Assembly (NCBI RefSeq): GCF_016093545.1
Contig: NZ_JADKYX010000005.1
Span: 186,001 to 250,000 of the forward strand
Reading direction: 5' to 3'
Origin: Massilia rhizosphaerae
Lineage (GTDB): Bacteria; Pseudomonadota; Gammaproteobacteria; Burkholderiales; Burkholderiaceae_D
DNA length: 64,000 nt
Shown here: one piece after another, positions 1-8,596 of the stretch
Position numbering within the stretch: the first letter of the stretch is position 1
Layout of the letters: every line of letters begins with the position of its first letter
The notes under the pieces: generated by a model
Seen by the model: the letters and a program-made list of their open reading frames with translations, nothing else
The model's database searches: none
Told to the model about the DNA's origin: nothing
Made by a program: the position numbers and the translations under genes

Positions 1-915
1 CAGCATCGTCGGGTCGATGTCGATCTGCACGGCCCGCGCCTTGCCTTCCTTGGGCAGGAATTCGGAATACGGGAAACCCGTGCCGATCATCAAGAGCGTG
101 TCGCAATCGCTCATCATCTCCCAGCTGGCCTTGGTGCCGAGGAGGCCGATCGAGCCCGTCACCCACGGCAGGTGGTCGGGCAGGGCGGCCTTGCCCAGCA
201 GGGCCTTGGCGGCGCCGGCCTTGAGGCGCTCGGCCACGGCGATGACTTCGTCCGTGGCGCCCAGCGCGCCGGCACCGACGAGGATCGCCACCTTGCTGCC
301 CGCGTTCAGCACGTCCGCCGCGCGCACGAGGTCGGCCTCGTACGGGACGACGCGCGGCTTCGTGTAGCCGACGCCGGAGAACACGTTGCCGTGCTTGCGG
401 GGCGGGTCCTCGTACGGCTTGTCCTGGAGGTCGCCCGGCAGCACGAGCACGCTCACGCCGTTGCGGCCCCGCGTCGTGCGCATGGCGCGGTCGAGCAGGT
501 GGCGCACCTGGGACGGCTGGCTCGCCTCGTACACGTAGTCGGCCACGTCCTCGAACAGGCGCGGGAGGTTCAGCTCCTGCTGGTAATGCGCCCCGCGCGC
601 CGTCGTCGGCGCCTGGCCGGTGATGGCCAGCACGGGCATATGGTCCATCTTCGCGTCGTACAGGCCCGTCACCATGTGCGCCGCGCCGGGGCCGCCCGTC
701 GACAGGCACACTCCGGGCTCGCCGGTGAACTTGGCGTGCGCGGCGGCCATGAACGCCGCCATTTCCTCGTGGCGCACCTGGATGAACTGGATCTTGCCGA
801 AGCGGTCCAGCGCGCCCAGCACGCCGTTGATGCCGTCGCCCGGGTAGCCGAAGATGGTGCGCACGCCCCATTCGTACAGGCGTTCGACGAAGAAGTCGCC
901 AACGGTTTTGCTCAT
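1..915 (-). CDS. Thiamine-diphosphate-dependent enzyme, pyruvate oxidase/acetolactate synthase-like (partial)
   Basis: The C-terminal part lies beyond the left edge; 305 codons are visible. The N-terminal domain has the ThDP-enzyme pyrimidine-binding pattern: FGYPGDGINGVLGAL, then the catalytic-type glutamate in VRHEEMAAFMAAAHAK (about residue 50), then GVCLSTGGPGAAHMVTGLYDAK. The middle domain has the Rossmann-like VGAGALGATDEV stretch. This order is typical of the pyruvate oxidase/acetolactate synthase superfamily, and the wording of the motifs is closest to the proteins usually called 'thiamine pyrophosphate-requiring protein' or pyruvate oxidase. The substrate cannot be fixed without the C-terminal cofactor domain. 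The start at 915 follows a GAGGAC Shine-Dalgarno-like sequence. It lies 29 bp downstream of the SDR gene on the same strand and is probably co-transcribed with it. Confidence 0.85.
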   Translation of the reverse strand, partial: MSKTVGDFFVERLYEWGVRTIFGYPGDGINGVLGALDRFGKIQFIQVRHEEMAAFMAAAHAKFTGEPGVCLSTGGPGAAHMVTGLYDAKMDHMPVLAITGQAPTTARGAHYQQELNLPRLFEDVADYVYEASQPSQVRHLLDRAMRTTRGRNGVSVLVLPGDLQDKPYEDPPRKHGNVFSGVGYTKPRVVPYEADLVRAADVLNAGSKVAILVGAGALGATDEVIAVAERLKAGAAKALLGKAALPDHLPWVTGSIGLLGTKASWEMMSDCDTLLMIGTGFPYSEFLPKEGKARAVQIDIDPTML

Positions 916-944
916 GTCTGTCCTCGCGAAGTCTCGATGGTTGG

Positions 945-1946
945 TCAATGCCGGCGCAATTGGCGCAGGCCCAAGGCAAGGCCCGCCGCGCCCACGCCGG
1001 CCAGCAGCCAGCCGCGGTGCGTCGTGGCCCACAGCTGCGCGCTGGACGTTGCCGCGCCTTCGTCGAACGTGCCGTGGGCGGCATACGGGCCGGGCACCGG
1101 GCGCCACAGGTTGTTCGGGCGGTCGGTCGGGATCGTGTCGGCGCGCTGCTGCCCCGCCACGCCCTTGCGGGCCAGGTAGCGGTCGAGCACGCGGGGAACG
1201 AATTTCTCGGCCAGCCGCGTCGCCAGGGTCGGGGCGCCGACGCAGATCTCGGCCCGGCGCGCGTGCGCGGCCCAGTAGATGGCGCGCGCGGCCAGCTCCG
1301 GCTGGTAATACGTGCCGATCGGCTTGGGGTGGTGGGTCAGCGTCGTCTTGCACCACTCGAACTGCGGCGTGTTGACGCCCGGCATGTCGACGAGGGCCAC
1401 GTGGATGTCGCTGTGGTCGTGCTCCAGCTCCGTGCGGACGGACTGCGTGAAGCCCTTGATCGCGTGCTTGGCCCCGCAATACGGAGACTGCAGGGGGATC
1501 GAGCGGTAGGCGAGCGCCGAGCTGACTTGCACGATGGTGCCGCGGTTGCGGGGCCGCATGCGTTTCAGCGCGGCCATCGTGCCCCACACGAAGCCGTGGT
1601 ACGTGACGTCGGTGACGCGGCGGAAGTCTTCCGGGGCGATGTCGGCGAACGGCGCGAACACGGTGGCCATCGCGTTGTTGACCCAGATGTCGATGGGACC
1701 GAGCTCGGTTTCCGCCCGTTCCGCGGCGGCGTCGACCTGGGCGTAGTCGGCCGTGTCGGCGGAGATCGCGATCGCTTGCGGCGAACCGAGACGCTCGGCC
1801 TCCGCCCGCGCTGCCTCCAGCCGGTCGGGATCCCGTGCGACGAGCGCGATGCGCGCGCCCCGGCGGGCGAACTGTTGCACTGCCGCGCGGCCGATCCCCG
1901 CGCTGGCACCCGTGATCACGACGACTTCGTGGCGTGCTTCCGACAT
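945..1946 (-). CDS. SDR family oxidoreductase with C-terminal hydrophobic tail
   Basis: A 333-residue short-chain dehydrogenase. It has the nucleotide-binding TGASAGIG motif near residue 13, the NNA motif (WVNNAMATV) and the catalytic set VSSALAY followed by YCGAKHA (YxxxK). It is longer than a classical 250-residue SDR. The extra C-terminal segment ends in a hydrophobic stretch (LLAGVGAAGLALGL) and a basic tail, so the protein may be membrane-attached. I chose the ATG at 1946 because GGAGGGC sits a few bases upstream; a longer frame to 1991 has no such site. It precedes the ThDP enzyme on the same strand, suggesting a two-gene operon. Substrate unknown. Confidence 0.85.
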   Translation of the reverse strand: MSEARHEVVVITGASAGIGRAAVQQFARRGARIALVARDPDRLEAARAEAERLGSPQAIAISADTADYAQVDAAAERAETELGPIDIWVNNAMATVFAPFADIAPEDFRRVTDVTYHGFVWGTMAALKRMRPRNRGTIVQVSSALAYRSIPLQSPYCGAKHAIKGFTQSVRTELEHDHSDIHVALVDMPGVNTPQFEWCKTTLTHHPKPIGTYYQPELAARAIYWAAHARRAEICVGAPTLATRLAEKFVPRVLDRYLARKGVAGQQRADTIPTDRPNNLWRPVPGPYAAHGTFDEGAATSSAQLWATTHRGWLLAGVGAAGLALGLRQLRRH

Positions 1947-2158
1947 GGCGATGCCCTCCAAAAGTGCGATGCAGGGCCAGCTTAACACCATGTGCCGCGC
2001 GGCCTCGTCACGTTATGTTTGTGCAAAAGTTCTTGAACAGATTAACGAATTCGATAATTTTTTTGTAACAATTAGCTGGGATACTGTCGAGCGGGAATAC
2101 GATCGATTCCCTGGCCTGCCGCCGGCGGGTTCACACCACGAAACAGAGGAAACGGAAA

Positions 2159-2644
2159 ATGAAAAACACGCTGTTGTCGTTCGTCGCGTTGCTGCTGTTG
2201 TCCCAGGGCGCCCAGGCATCCGAGCAGACCATGTGCTCGGCCAACAAGGGGGCCTTCCTGACGGGCACCGTGACCACCGGGCCCAGGTTCCAGTCCGCCA
2301 GCCATTCCATCGACGGCATCAAGCTGTCGCACACGATCCTCTATATGCGCGCCGACCAGGACGGCCGCTCGTACCAGGTGGCGATGGACAACGTCTACGC
2401 CGTGGACTACGTGCGCAATGCGACGTCCATCCCGACGTCGCTGGCGGCCCTGAAGGCCGGCACGCGGGTCGAGGTCTGCGGCGAGAAGTATTCGGACGGC
2501 ACGGGCATCCACTGGGTGCACAGCAATTGCGGCGCCACGCCGACGGCGACGGCCCCGAACGGCTGGGTCAAGAAGATCTCGACGACCGGCACGATCGGCG
2601 CCAACCTGGAGCGCAGCCAGGCCTATTGCTATCTGTGGAACTGA
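2159..2644 (+). CDS. Small secreted protein of unknown function
   Basis: 161 residues. A clear Sec signal peptide (MKNTLLSFVALLLLSQGAQA) is followed by a mature chain of about 140 residues with four or five cysteines (CSANKG, VEVCGEKY, HSNCGA, AYCYLW), suggesting a disulfide-bonded exported domain. I do not recognise a family. An AGAGGAAACGG-like ribosome-binding region precedes the ATG. The upstream 170 bases are AT-rich and probably hold the promoter. The next gene follows after 48 bases on the same strand. Confidence 0.75.
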   Translation: MKNTLLSFVALLLLSQGAQASEQTMCSANKGAFLTGTVTTGPRFQSASHSIDGIKLSHTILYMRADQDGRSYQVAMDNVYAVDYVRNATSIPTSLAALKAGTRVEVCGEKYSDGTGIHWVHSNCGATPTATAPNGWVKKISTTGTIGANLERSQAYCYLWN

Positions 2645-2692
2645 CGCGAAACGGGGCGCCGCGCGGGCGGCGTCCGCGCTAGGATCGTGCCG

Positions 2693-3562
2693 ATGACGTC
2701 CTTACGCATGCTCTGGAGCGGCCTCGCCGCCGTGGCCGGGATCGCGGTCCTGCTGGGCGCGCTCGGGCTGCGCCGGCCGCCGGCCGCGCCGGTGCCGGCC
2801 GTCCCCGCGCCGCCCGCGCCCGCTCGGCAGTGGCGCGCGCCGCCGCCCGCGCCCGCGCCCACGCGCGCGGACGCCGCGGCGCCGGCGCGCATTCCCCTGT
2901 ACGGCCGCAACGGCCGCATCGTCGATCTGCAGGGCGACGACGCGGCCACCTACATCGCGCGCCGCAACGCCGCCGCGCGCACGGGCGACATGCGGGCGGC
3001 CTACGAGATCTACCAGGCCGCTTCCGTGTGCGCCGCGGCCGCCGACCCGCTGCCGACGTTCGCGACGGACGCCGAGCGCCTCCAGGCCGAGGCGGCGCGG
3101 CGGCACGTGCAGACGCTGTGCGCGGGCGTCTCGGCCGTGCAGTTGCAGGAGCGCATGACGTTCCTCGCGCATGCGGCGGACGCGGGCAACCGCGACGCGC
3201 GCATCGACTTTTACATGGAAGGCCCGCCGGGCCCGATGAGCGACCTCGACGCGCGGACCGACGACCCGCAGGTCCAGGACTGGAAGCGCCAGGCCCTCGT
3301 CTATCTGCAGCAGGCCGGCGCGCAATGCGACCATTTCGCGCTGTCGTTGCTGGCCAATGCCTACGACCTCGGCCAGCTCGTGCCGCGCGATCCGCGCATG
3401 ACGATGGCGTATGCGATCGCGGCGGCCGCCGCGCGCCACGTGGCGCTGACGGACGCGCAACTGCGCGCCCGCTTCGGCGACGAGTTGTCCGGCGCCGATT
3501 TCGCGGCGGCGCGGCGGGCCGGCGCGGTGCTGGCCCGGCAGGATTGTCCGGCCGGCCCGTGA
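2693..3562 (+). CDS. Membrane-anchored or exported hypothetical protein
   Basis: About 289 residues from the ATG at 2693, which has AGGA 8 bases upstream; a GTG at 2687 is in frame. The N-terminus has one hydrophobic segment (residues 6-25), then a proline/alanine-rich linker of about 45 residues, then an alpha-helical globular part with repeated alanine-rich helices (for example ALSLLANAYDLGQLVPRDPRMT), which resembles Sel1/TPR-like packing. Cysteines occur at VCAAA, TLCAG, QCDHF and QDCPAGP. No catalytic motif is visible. The gene ends at a strong bidirectional hairpin. Function unknown; a periplasmic protein-interaction role is only a guess. Confidence 0.65.
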   Translation: MTSLRMLWSGLAAVAGIAVLLGALGLRRPPAAPVPAVPAPPAPARQWRAPPPAPAPTRADAAAPARIPLYGRNGRIVDLQGDDAATYIARRNAAARTGDMRAAYEIYQAASVCAAAADPLPTFATDAERLQAEAARRHVQTLCAGVSAVQLQERMTFLAHAADAGNRDARIDFYMEGPPGPMSDLDARTDDPQVQDWKRQALVYLQQAGAQCDHFALSLLANAYDLGQLVPRDPRMTMAYAIAAAAARHVALTDAQLRARFGDELSGADFAAARRAGAVLARQDCPAGP

Positions 3563-3568
3563 GGACGT

Positions 3569-3598
3569 AAAAAAACCGCGGTCGCAACCGCGGTTTTT
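3569..3598. terminator. Bidirectional rho-independent terminator
   Basis: The stem AACCGCGGT / ACCGCGGTT is flanked by an A-run on the left and a T-run on the right. It therefore serves both the rightward gene ending at 3562 and the leftward PEP-CTERM gene ending at 3619. Confidence 0.85.
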
Positions 3599-3618
3599 CA
3601 CAAGCCGAATGGACCGAA

Positions 3619-4503
3619 TCAGGCCTTCGGCGTGCGGCGGCGACGCTGTGCGCCGACCAGGCCCAGCATGCCCATGCCCAGCAGCATCATGGTGCCCGGT
3701 TCCGGCACGGCGGCGTTCGTGAACGTGTTCGAGCCGTCGACCTTGAACACGATGTCGTTGCCGCCGGCGACATAGTCCGGGAACAGGCTGCTGCCGCCGA
3801 TGTGGAAGTTCGCGGTCGAGGAGTTGCCGGCCGGGTAGTTCAGGTTCGATTCGAAGTTCACGCCGAACAGCATGGCCGTCACGCCGTCCAGGTAGTTCGG
3901 ATCGATGAAGTCGCCCGGGGCGGCCTGCAGGGCGCTGATCTTGGTCGAGCCCTGGCCGCCGGCGCCGGCGATCGTGAAGGTCGACTGGGTGTTGCCCGGC
4001 ACGATAGTCAGGAGGGCGACCAGCTGGCCGTCGTCGAAACCGGTGCCGCCGGTGGTCGAGGCGTTGCCGGCGGTGTCGTAGTAGATCGCGACCTTGTTGT
4101 CGGTCGAGGCGGGGTCGAGGCCGAACGTGGCGGTCGTGCCGGTGAGGCTCGTCACTTGTTCGGTCAGTTTGGCGACGATCGTGAATTCGAACGTCTTGCC
4201 GGCGCCCAGGGCGCCGTTGGCGTTGAAGTCCAGGCCGTTGAACAGGGCGGTCGTGTCGCCGTCGACACTGGCCAGGTTCGACTGGTACAGGAACTGGAAG
4301 GACTGGCCCACTGTCAGCGGCGCGCCGAACGGGCCGACGCCGATCGCAACACCGCTACCGGTCGTGTTCCAGTCGAGGGTGGTGGCGTTCGATGCCAGGA
4401 CATTGGTGCCATCCTTGAGGGTGAACGCTTGAGCCGACGATGCGGCGAAAGCGAAGCCGAGTGCGGCTGCAACCGGGATCAGTTTGCGGAACGATTTCAT
4501 CAT
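3619..4503 (-). CDS. PEP-CTERM sorting domain protein (exosortase substrate)
   Basis: 294 residues. It has a signal peptide (KLIPVAAALGFAFAASSAQA), a beta-rich, Ser/Thr/Gly-rich body without cysteines, and a C-terminal sorting signal: VPEPG at about 266, then a hydrophobic helix (MMLLGMGMLGLVGAQ), then an RRRR cluster. Such proteins are cleaved by an exosortase and exported to the surface or matrix; no exosortase gene is in the window. The body recalls flocculation-type PepA proteins, but I cannot confirm this. The tandem ATGs at 4503 and 4500 are preceded by GGAG. A sigma-54 promoter match lies about 80 bases upstream, in line with RpoN/PrsKR control of PEP-CTERM genes in related bacteria. 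Confidence 0.85.
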   Translation of the reverse strand: MMKSFRKLIPVAAALGFAFAASSAQAFTLKDGTNVLASNATTLDWNTTGSGVAIGVGPFGAPLTVGQSFQFLYQSNLASVDGDTTALFNGLDFNANGALGAGKTFEFTIVAKLTEQVTSLTGTTATFGLDPASTDNKVAIYYDTAGNASTTGGTGFDDGQLVALLTIVPGNTQSTFTIAGAGGQGSTKISALQAAPGDFIDPNYLDGVTAMLFGVNFESNLNYPAGNSSTANFHIGGSSLFPDYVAGGNDIVFKVDGSNTFTNAAVPEPGTMMLLGMGMLGLVGAQRRRRTPKA

Positions 4504-4581
4504 GTTAGCTCCAAGTCATCTGCTGGTTTAGGGTATCGGGGGGATAGTCCAGCGCTTGTCGGCAAGCACACGGCAAACGCG

Positions 4582-4597
4582 TGCAAGTCACGTGCCA
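4582..4597 (-). promoter_or_regulatory. Sigma-54 (RpoN) -24/-12 promoter
   Basis: On the minus strand the sequence reads TGGCACG-TGAC-TTGCA. This matches the -24/-12 consensus TGGCACG-N4-TTGCW at every defined position. It points at the PEP-CTERM gene with a predicted leader of about 65 bases. Confidence 0.75.
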
Positions 4598-4715
4598 GAC
4601 AATGCCCCTCCCTTTCAAATCAATGACTTGCGAGCCGGCTGCTGCGAAACTTCACATTCTTGACGGGTGAATGTAAAAAATTTCGACAGCCTATTTTGCA
4701 TTTGGGAAATTGATC

Positions 4716-7466
4716 TCAGTGGTCGGCCGGCCGGCTGCGCAGCGTCACCACCGCCTCTTTCAGCCCGGCGCCGCGCACGTGCACCGTGATCGTTCCGCCC
4801 GCGCCGGCCGTCGTTCGCACGATGCCCAGCGCCAGGCCGTTGAAGGCGGCCCGTTCCGGCGACTGGAACGATTCGAAGCTCGTCGGATCGCCGTTGTCGG
4901 TGGCGACCAGTTGCGCCGGTCCGTCGACGGTGAAGCGCACGCGGTCGTGCGCGCGCGGGGCCAGGGTCCCGTCCTTGTCGACGACGCGCACGGTGACGAA
5001 GGCCAGGTCGCGGCCGTCGCTGGCGAGCTCCGTGCGGTCGGCTTCGGCCTGCAGGGCGGCCGGGGCGCCGGCCGTCCTGACGGTCTCCTTCGCCCACTCC
5101 TTGCCGTCCTTGTACGCGACGACCGTGATCTCGCCCGGCGCGTACGTCACGTAATCCCAGCGCAGGCGGTAGGCGTACGGCGCCTTCTTCTGGCGCCCCT
5201 GCGACTTGCCGTTGACGAACAGCTCGGCCTCGTCGCCCGACGTGAACACGTGCACGGGCGTGACTTGCCCGACGCGCTCCGGCCACGTCCAGTGCGGCAG
5301 CACGTGCACCATCGGCAGGTCGGGACGCCAGCGCGACTGGTACAGGTAATAGCGGTCTTTCGGGAAGCCGGCCAGGTCGACGATGCCGGAATACGAGCTG
5401 CGCGCCTCGTAGAACGGCGTCGGCTCGCCCAGGTAGTCGAAGCCGGTCCAGACGAATTCGCCGGCCGTGTGCGGGTTCTGGTCCAGCGACGCGAACGCGC
5501 GGTCGGCCGAGGCGCCGAAGTCCGCCGCGAACAATTCGTAGGCGCTGACCTGGCGCGTGGCCGGATCGCCGCCGACGCCGGGCCGCACGGCCGCGCTCAG
5601 CACGCCCGGCACGGGGAACTGGTATTCGCCGCGGCTGGACAGCGCGGACGCGCTCTCGCTGTGCAGGATCACCTTGTGCGGGAACGCGGCGCGGAACAGC
5701 GGGAACTGGCCGGGCAGTGTGCGGATGCCCGTGCCCTGGTAGTTCAGCGCGATGACGTCGACGACGCCCGGCAGCGGCATGTCCGCCTTCGCGTAGTTCA
5801 TCGCGCTCGTCGCGGGGCGCGTGGCGTCTTCCTCGTGCGCGATGGTCACCAGTTCGCGGCCGATCGCGGCGCCGGCTTCGCCCGTGTACTGCTCGCCCAC
5901 CTCGTTCCCCACGCTCCACAGGATGATGGACGGGTGGTTGCGGTCGCGCCGGATCATGGCGCGCAGGTCCTGCTCGTGCCAGTCGGGGAAGATCAGGTGG
6001 AAGTCGAGCGGCGTCTTCTTGCGCTGCCAGGCGTCGAATACCTCGTCCATCACGAGGAAGCCCATGCGGTCGGCGAGGTCCAGCAACTGCGGGTCGGGCG
6101 GATTGTGGCTCATGCGCAGGGCGTTGGCGCCCATCGCGCGCAGGATCGTCAACTGGCGCTGCGCCGCGTGCACGTTGAACGCGGTGCCCAGCGCGCCCAG
6201 GTCGTGGTGGTCGTTGACGCCGCGCAGCGGAATATGTTCGCCGTTGACGACGACGCCGCGGTCCGGATCGAATTGCACCGTGCGGATGCCGAACGGCGTC
6301 TCGGTGCGGTCGACGACGCGGCCGTCCTGGCGCACGGTGGCGACGAGCGCATAGCGGTTCGGCGTCTGCGTCGGCGGGGGGCCCCACAGGCGCGGTTCGC
6401 TCACGGTCGCGGCGCCGGCGACGGTGGCGCTCGCGCCCGCGGCGAGTGAGCTCGGCGCCGACACCGCCGTCGCGACGGGCTTGCCGGCGATGCGGCCCTG
6501 CGCATCGAGCGCATATAGCTCCGCCGTCACCGTGGCGCTGGCTGGCGCCGCGCCCTCGTTGTCGATGGCGATGCGCCACGCGACGAGCGCCTTTGCTGCC
6601 GACACCTCGGGCGTCGTCACCGTCACGCCCCAGTGGCCCACGTGCACGGGCGCCGTCTTCGTCAGCCACACGTCGCGGTACAGGCCCGCGCCCGGATACC
6701 AGCGCGCGGATTCCGGCGGGTTGTCGAGGCGGATCGCGAGCTGGTTGATCGCGCCCGGCCGCAGCCACGGCGTCAGGTCGACGCGGAACGAGTTGTAGCC
6801 GTAGGGCCAGCCGCCCGCGAGGTGGCCGTTGACCCACACGCTCGCGTAGGACATGGCGCCGCCCACGTCGAGGAAGATCTTCCTGCCGCGGTCCGCCGCC
6901 GGGATGTCCAGCTTGCGCCGGTACCAGACCGGGCCCCATGTCTTGAGGCGGCCCATGCCGCCGTACGGTCCCGTCGTGAGGAACGGTCCTTCGATGCCCC
7001 AGTCGTGGGGCAGGGTGACGGCGCGCCAGGCGCCGTCGTCGAAGGCGGCGCGGGCGAACGTGGCGTCGACGGCCGGCTCGCCCGCGGGCCGCGCGTGGCG
7101 GTGCGCGGGATCGCGGATGAAGGCATTGCCGCTCGGGAGGATCCACGGTTTCAGCACCGGCGTGTGCGCGCCCGCGACGCGCACCGCTTCCTCCGGCATG
7201 GCGTCGGCCACCTTGCCGTCCTCCGACCGGGGCACGGTGGGAAGCACGTCGTACAGGTAAGGGGCAGAGTCGCCGCCTGGATCGCCCGGGTGGAAGCGCC
7301 AGCCGTCGTCCAGGAGGATGCGCTGGCGCGGCGCCGGGTGGCCGGCCGCGTCCTGCGGCGCGGCGTGAACGGCGCCGGGTGAAAGGGCGGGCAGCAGGGC
7401 GGCCGCCAGGGCGAAGCCGAACGTGGATGCGAGCCGGCGTGCGGCCTTGTGACGCGTGTCTTGCAC
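4716..7466 (-). CDS. Exported GH2 beta-galactosidase-like glycosidase
   Basis: 916 residues, from a GTG at 7466 with GGAGGA immediately upstream (longer in-frame starts lack one). The signal peptide ends near AVHA (about residue 35). A GH2 jelly-roll domain comes first (FLDVGGAMSYASVWVNG), then an Ig-like domain, then the TIM barrel. The barrel has the acid/base in SVGNEVGEQ (about 521), the nucleophile region HSESASALSSRGEY (about 604) and GFDYLGEPTPF (about 675). C-terminal beta-sandwich domains follow. This architecture matches exported GH2 beta-galactosidases of xyloglucan loci, such as the Bacteroides ovatus BoGH2A type. The likely job is removing beta-galactose from xyloglucan oligosaccharides. 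The promoter region carries a TGGTAGCG palindrome. Confidence 0.88.
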   Translation of the reverse strand: MQDTRHKAARRLASTFGFALAAALLPALSPGAVHAAPQDAAGHPAPRQRILLDDGWRFHPGDPGGDSAPYLYDVLPTVPRSEDGKVADAMPEEAVRVAGAHTPVLKPWILPSGNAFIRDPAHRHARPAGEPAVDATFARAAFDDGAWRAVTLPHDWGIEGPFLTTGPYGGMGRLKTWGPVWYRRKLDIPAADRGRKIFLDVGGAMSYASVWVNGHLAGGWPYGYNSFRVDLTPWLRPGAINQLAIRLDNPPESARWYPGAGLYRDVWLTKTAPVHVGHWGVTVTTPEVSAAKALVAWRIAIDNEGAAPASATVTAELYALDAQGRIAGKPVATAVSAPSSLAAGASATVAGAATVSEPRLWGPPPTQTPNRYALVATVRQDGRVVDRTETPFGIRTVQFDPDRGVVVNGEHIPLRGVNDHHDLGALGTAFNVHAAQRQLTILRAMGANALRMSHNPPDPQLLDLADRMGFLVMDEVFDAWQRKKTPLDFHLIFPDWHEQDLRAMIRRDRNHPSIILWSVGNEVGEQYTGEAGAAIGRELVTIAHEEDATRPATSAMNYAKADMPLPGVVDVIALNYQGTGIRTLPGQFPLFRAAFPHKVILHSESASALSSRGEYQFPVPGVLSAAVRPGVGGDPATRQVSAYELFAADFGASADRAFASLDQNPHTAGEFVWTGFDYLGEPTPFYEARSSYSGIVDLAGFPKDRYYLYQSRWRPDLPMVHVLPHWTWPERVGQVTPVHVFTSGDEAELFVNGKSQGRQKKAPYAYRLRWDYVTYAPGEITVVAYKDGKEWAKETVRTAGAPAALQAEADRTELASDGRDLAFVTVRVVDKDGTLAPRAHDRVRFTVDGPAQLVATDNGDPTSFESFQSPERAAFNGLALGIVRTTAGAGGTITVHVRGAGLKEAVVTLRSRPADH

Positions 7467-7515
7467 AGTCTCCTCCGGAACGGACGGTTGCTCGTCGTTG
7501 TTATAACATTTAAAA

Positions 7516-7529
7516 TGGTAGCGCAACCA
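7516..7529. promoter_or_regulatory. TGGTAGCG-type palindrome, putative operator
   Basis: TGGTAGCGCAACCA is a near-palindrome about 50 bases upstream of the GH2 start and between it and the divergent SDR. It resembles the LacI-family XylR box TGGTAGCGCTAACA known from Caulobacter and Xanthomonas. Related boxes lie at 46918, 49713 and 55424. Confidence 0.55.
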
Positions 7530-7699
7530 TTGACAGTGTATGAGCAAAGCGTCGTCCGGTCAATGGATGCGGCCGGAGCCACTCGATGGAATGATGTTTG
7601 GAATTTTAGGCAAGACTTTAGCAATATCGATTATGGAAGCGTACCGGTGCAGCATCTAGAATCGATGATTGCGGTACCACGAAGCGAGGAGGAAGAGTG

Positions 7700-8596
7700 A
7701 TGTCCGATACGAAGCAACCCGTCTGGTTCATCGCCGACGCCACGACCGGCCTGGCGGCCGCGCTGGCCGAGGCCGTGCTGGCGTCCGGCCACCATGTCGT
7801 GCTCGCGGCCCGCGCGCCCGCGCAGCTGCAGGCCCTCGTCGACCGCCATGCGGGACGCGCGGTCGCGCTGGCGCTGGACGTGACGGACGCCGCCAGCATC
7901 GCCCTGGCCGTCGCCGCCGCCGAGGCGCAGTGGGGCCGCATCGACGTGCTGGCCACGAGCGCGGCCCAGCGTTATCCGGGCGCGATCGAGGAGGGCGAGG
8001 ACGGCGCGATGCGCGGCCTGTTCGACGAGAACGTGTTCGGCCCGATCAACCTGGCCCGCCGCGTGCTGCCCGGCATGCGCGCGCGCCGCGGCGGCCACGT
8101 CGTGATGCTGCCCCGCGCGTCCGTGCAGGCGCCCGCGTTCGAGGGCTTCGGCCACGCCGCGCGCGCCGCGCTGGAGGCGCTCGCGGAAGCCTTGTTCTAT
8201 GAAGTGGAACCGTTCGGCATCGGCGTCACGCTCGTCGATCCGGGCAGCGGCGACGACGCGGACGCGCCCGCGCCCGCGCCGCGCGCCGCCGGCATCGCCG
8301 ACTACGACGGGTTCGCCGGCCGCGCGGCGCGCGCGTCCGGCGCCGCCCAGGTGGATGCGGCCCGCGCCGCCCAGGCCATCATGCAGGCCGTCGCCGCCGG
8401 CCGCGGTCCGCTGCGCCTCGTGCTGGGACGGGCGGCGCTGCAGCGCGCCTACGACCGGCTGCGCGTGCTCAAGGTGGGGTTCGATGCGTGGGCCGAGCTG
8501 GCCGCGTCGGCCGACGTGCCGGCCCCGCCGCGTCCGGCCCATCCGCCGCCGAGCCACGGCGGCCGGCCGCGGCGCGGGGTGCGCTCACGCGCTTGA
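7700..8596 (+). CDS. Divergent SDR-fold protein, active site apparently lost
   Basis: 298 residues from the ATG at 7700, with GGAGG seven bases upstream. The fold is that of a short-chain dehydrogenase: an N-terminal strand-helix, ALDVTDAASI, and a WGRIDVLATSAAQRYPGAIEEGE stretch in place of NNAG. Key residues are altered. The TGxxxGxG loop reads ADATTGLA, and the usual YxxxK position reads GHAAR (in GFGHAARAALEAL), so Tyr and Lys are both missing. It may bind nucleotide without catalysis, or be a regulatory or drifting paralog. The C-terminus is Pro/Arg-rich. It is divergent from the GH2 gene across 233 bases. Confidence 0.75.
   Translation: MSDTKQPVWFIADATTGLAAALAEAVLASGHHVVLAARAPAQLQALVDRHAGRAVALALDVTDAASIALAVAAAEAQWGRIDVLATSAAQRYPGAIEEGEDGAMRGLFDENVFGPINLARRVLPGMRARRGGHVVMLPRASVQAPAFEGFGHAARAALEALAEALFYEVEPFGIGVTLVDPGSGDDADAPAPAPRAAGIADYDGFAGRAARASGAAQVDAARAAQAIMQAVAAGRGPLRLVLGRAALQRAYDRLRVLKVGFDAWAELAASADVPAPPRPAHPPPSHGGRPRRGVRSRA

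Noticed and set aside
4652..4674. ACATTC/GAATGT hairpin as terminator of the GH2 gene
   Set aside because: The A-run lies on the wrong side for leftward transcription, so no intrinsic terminator is supported for the GH2 gene.
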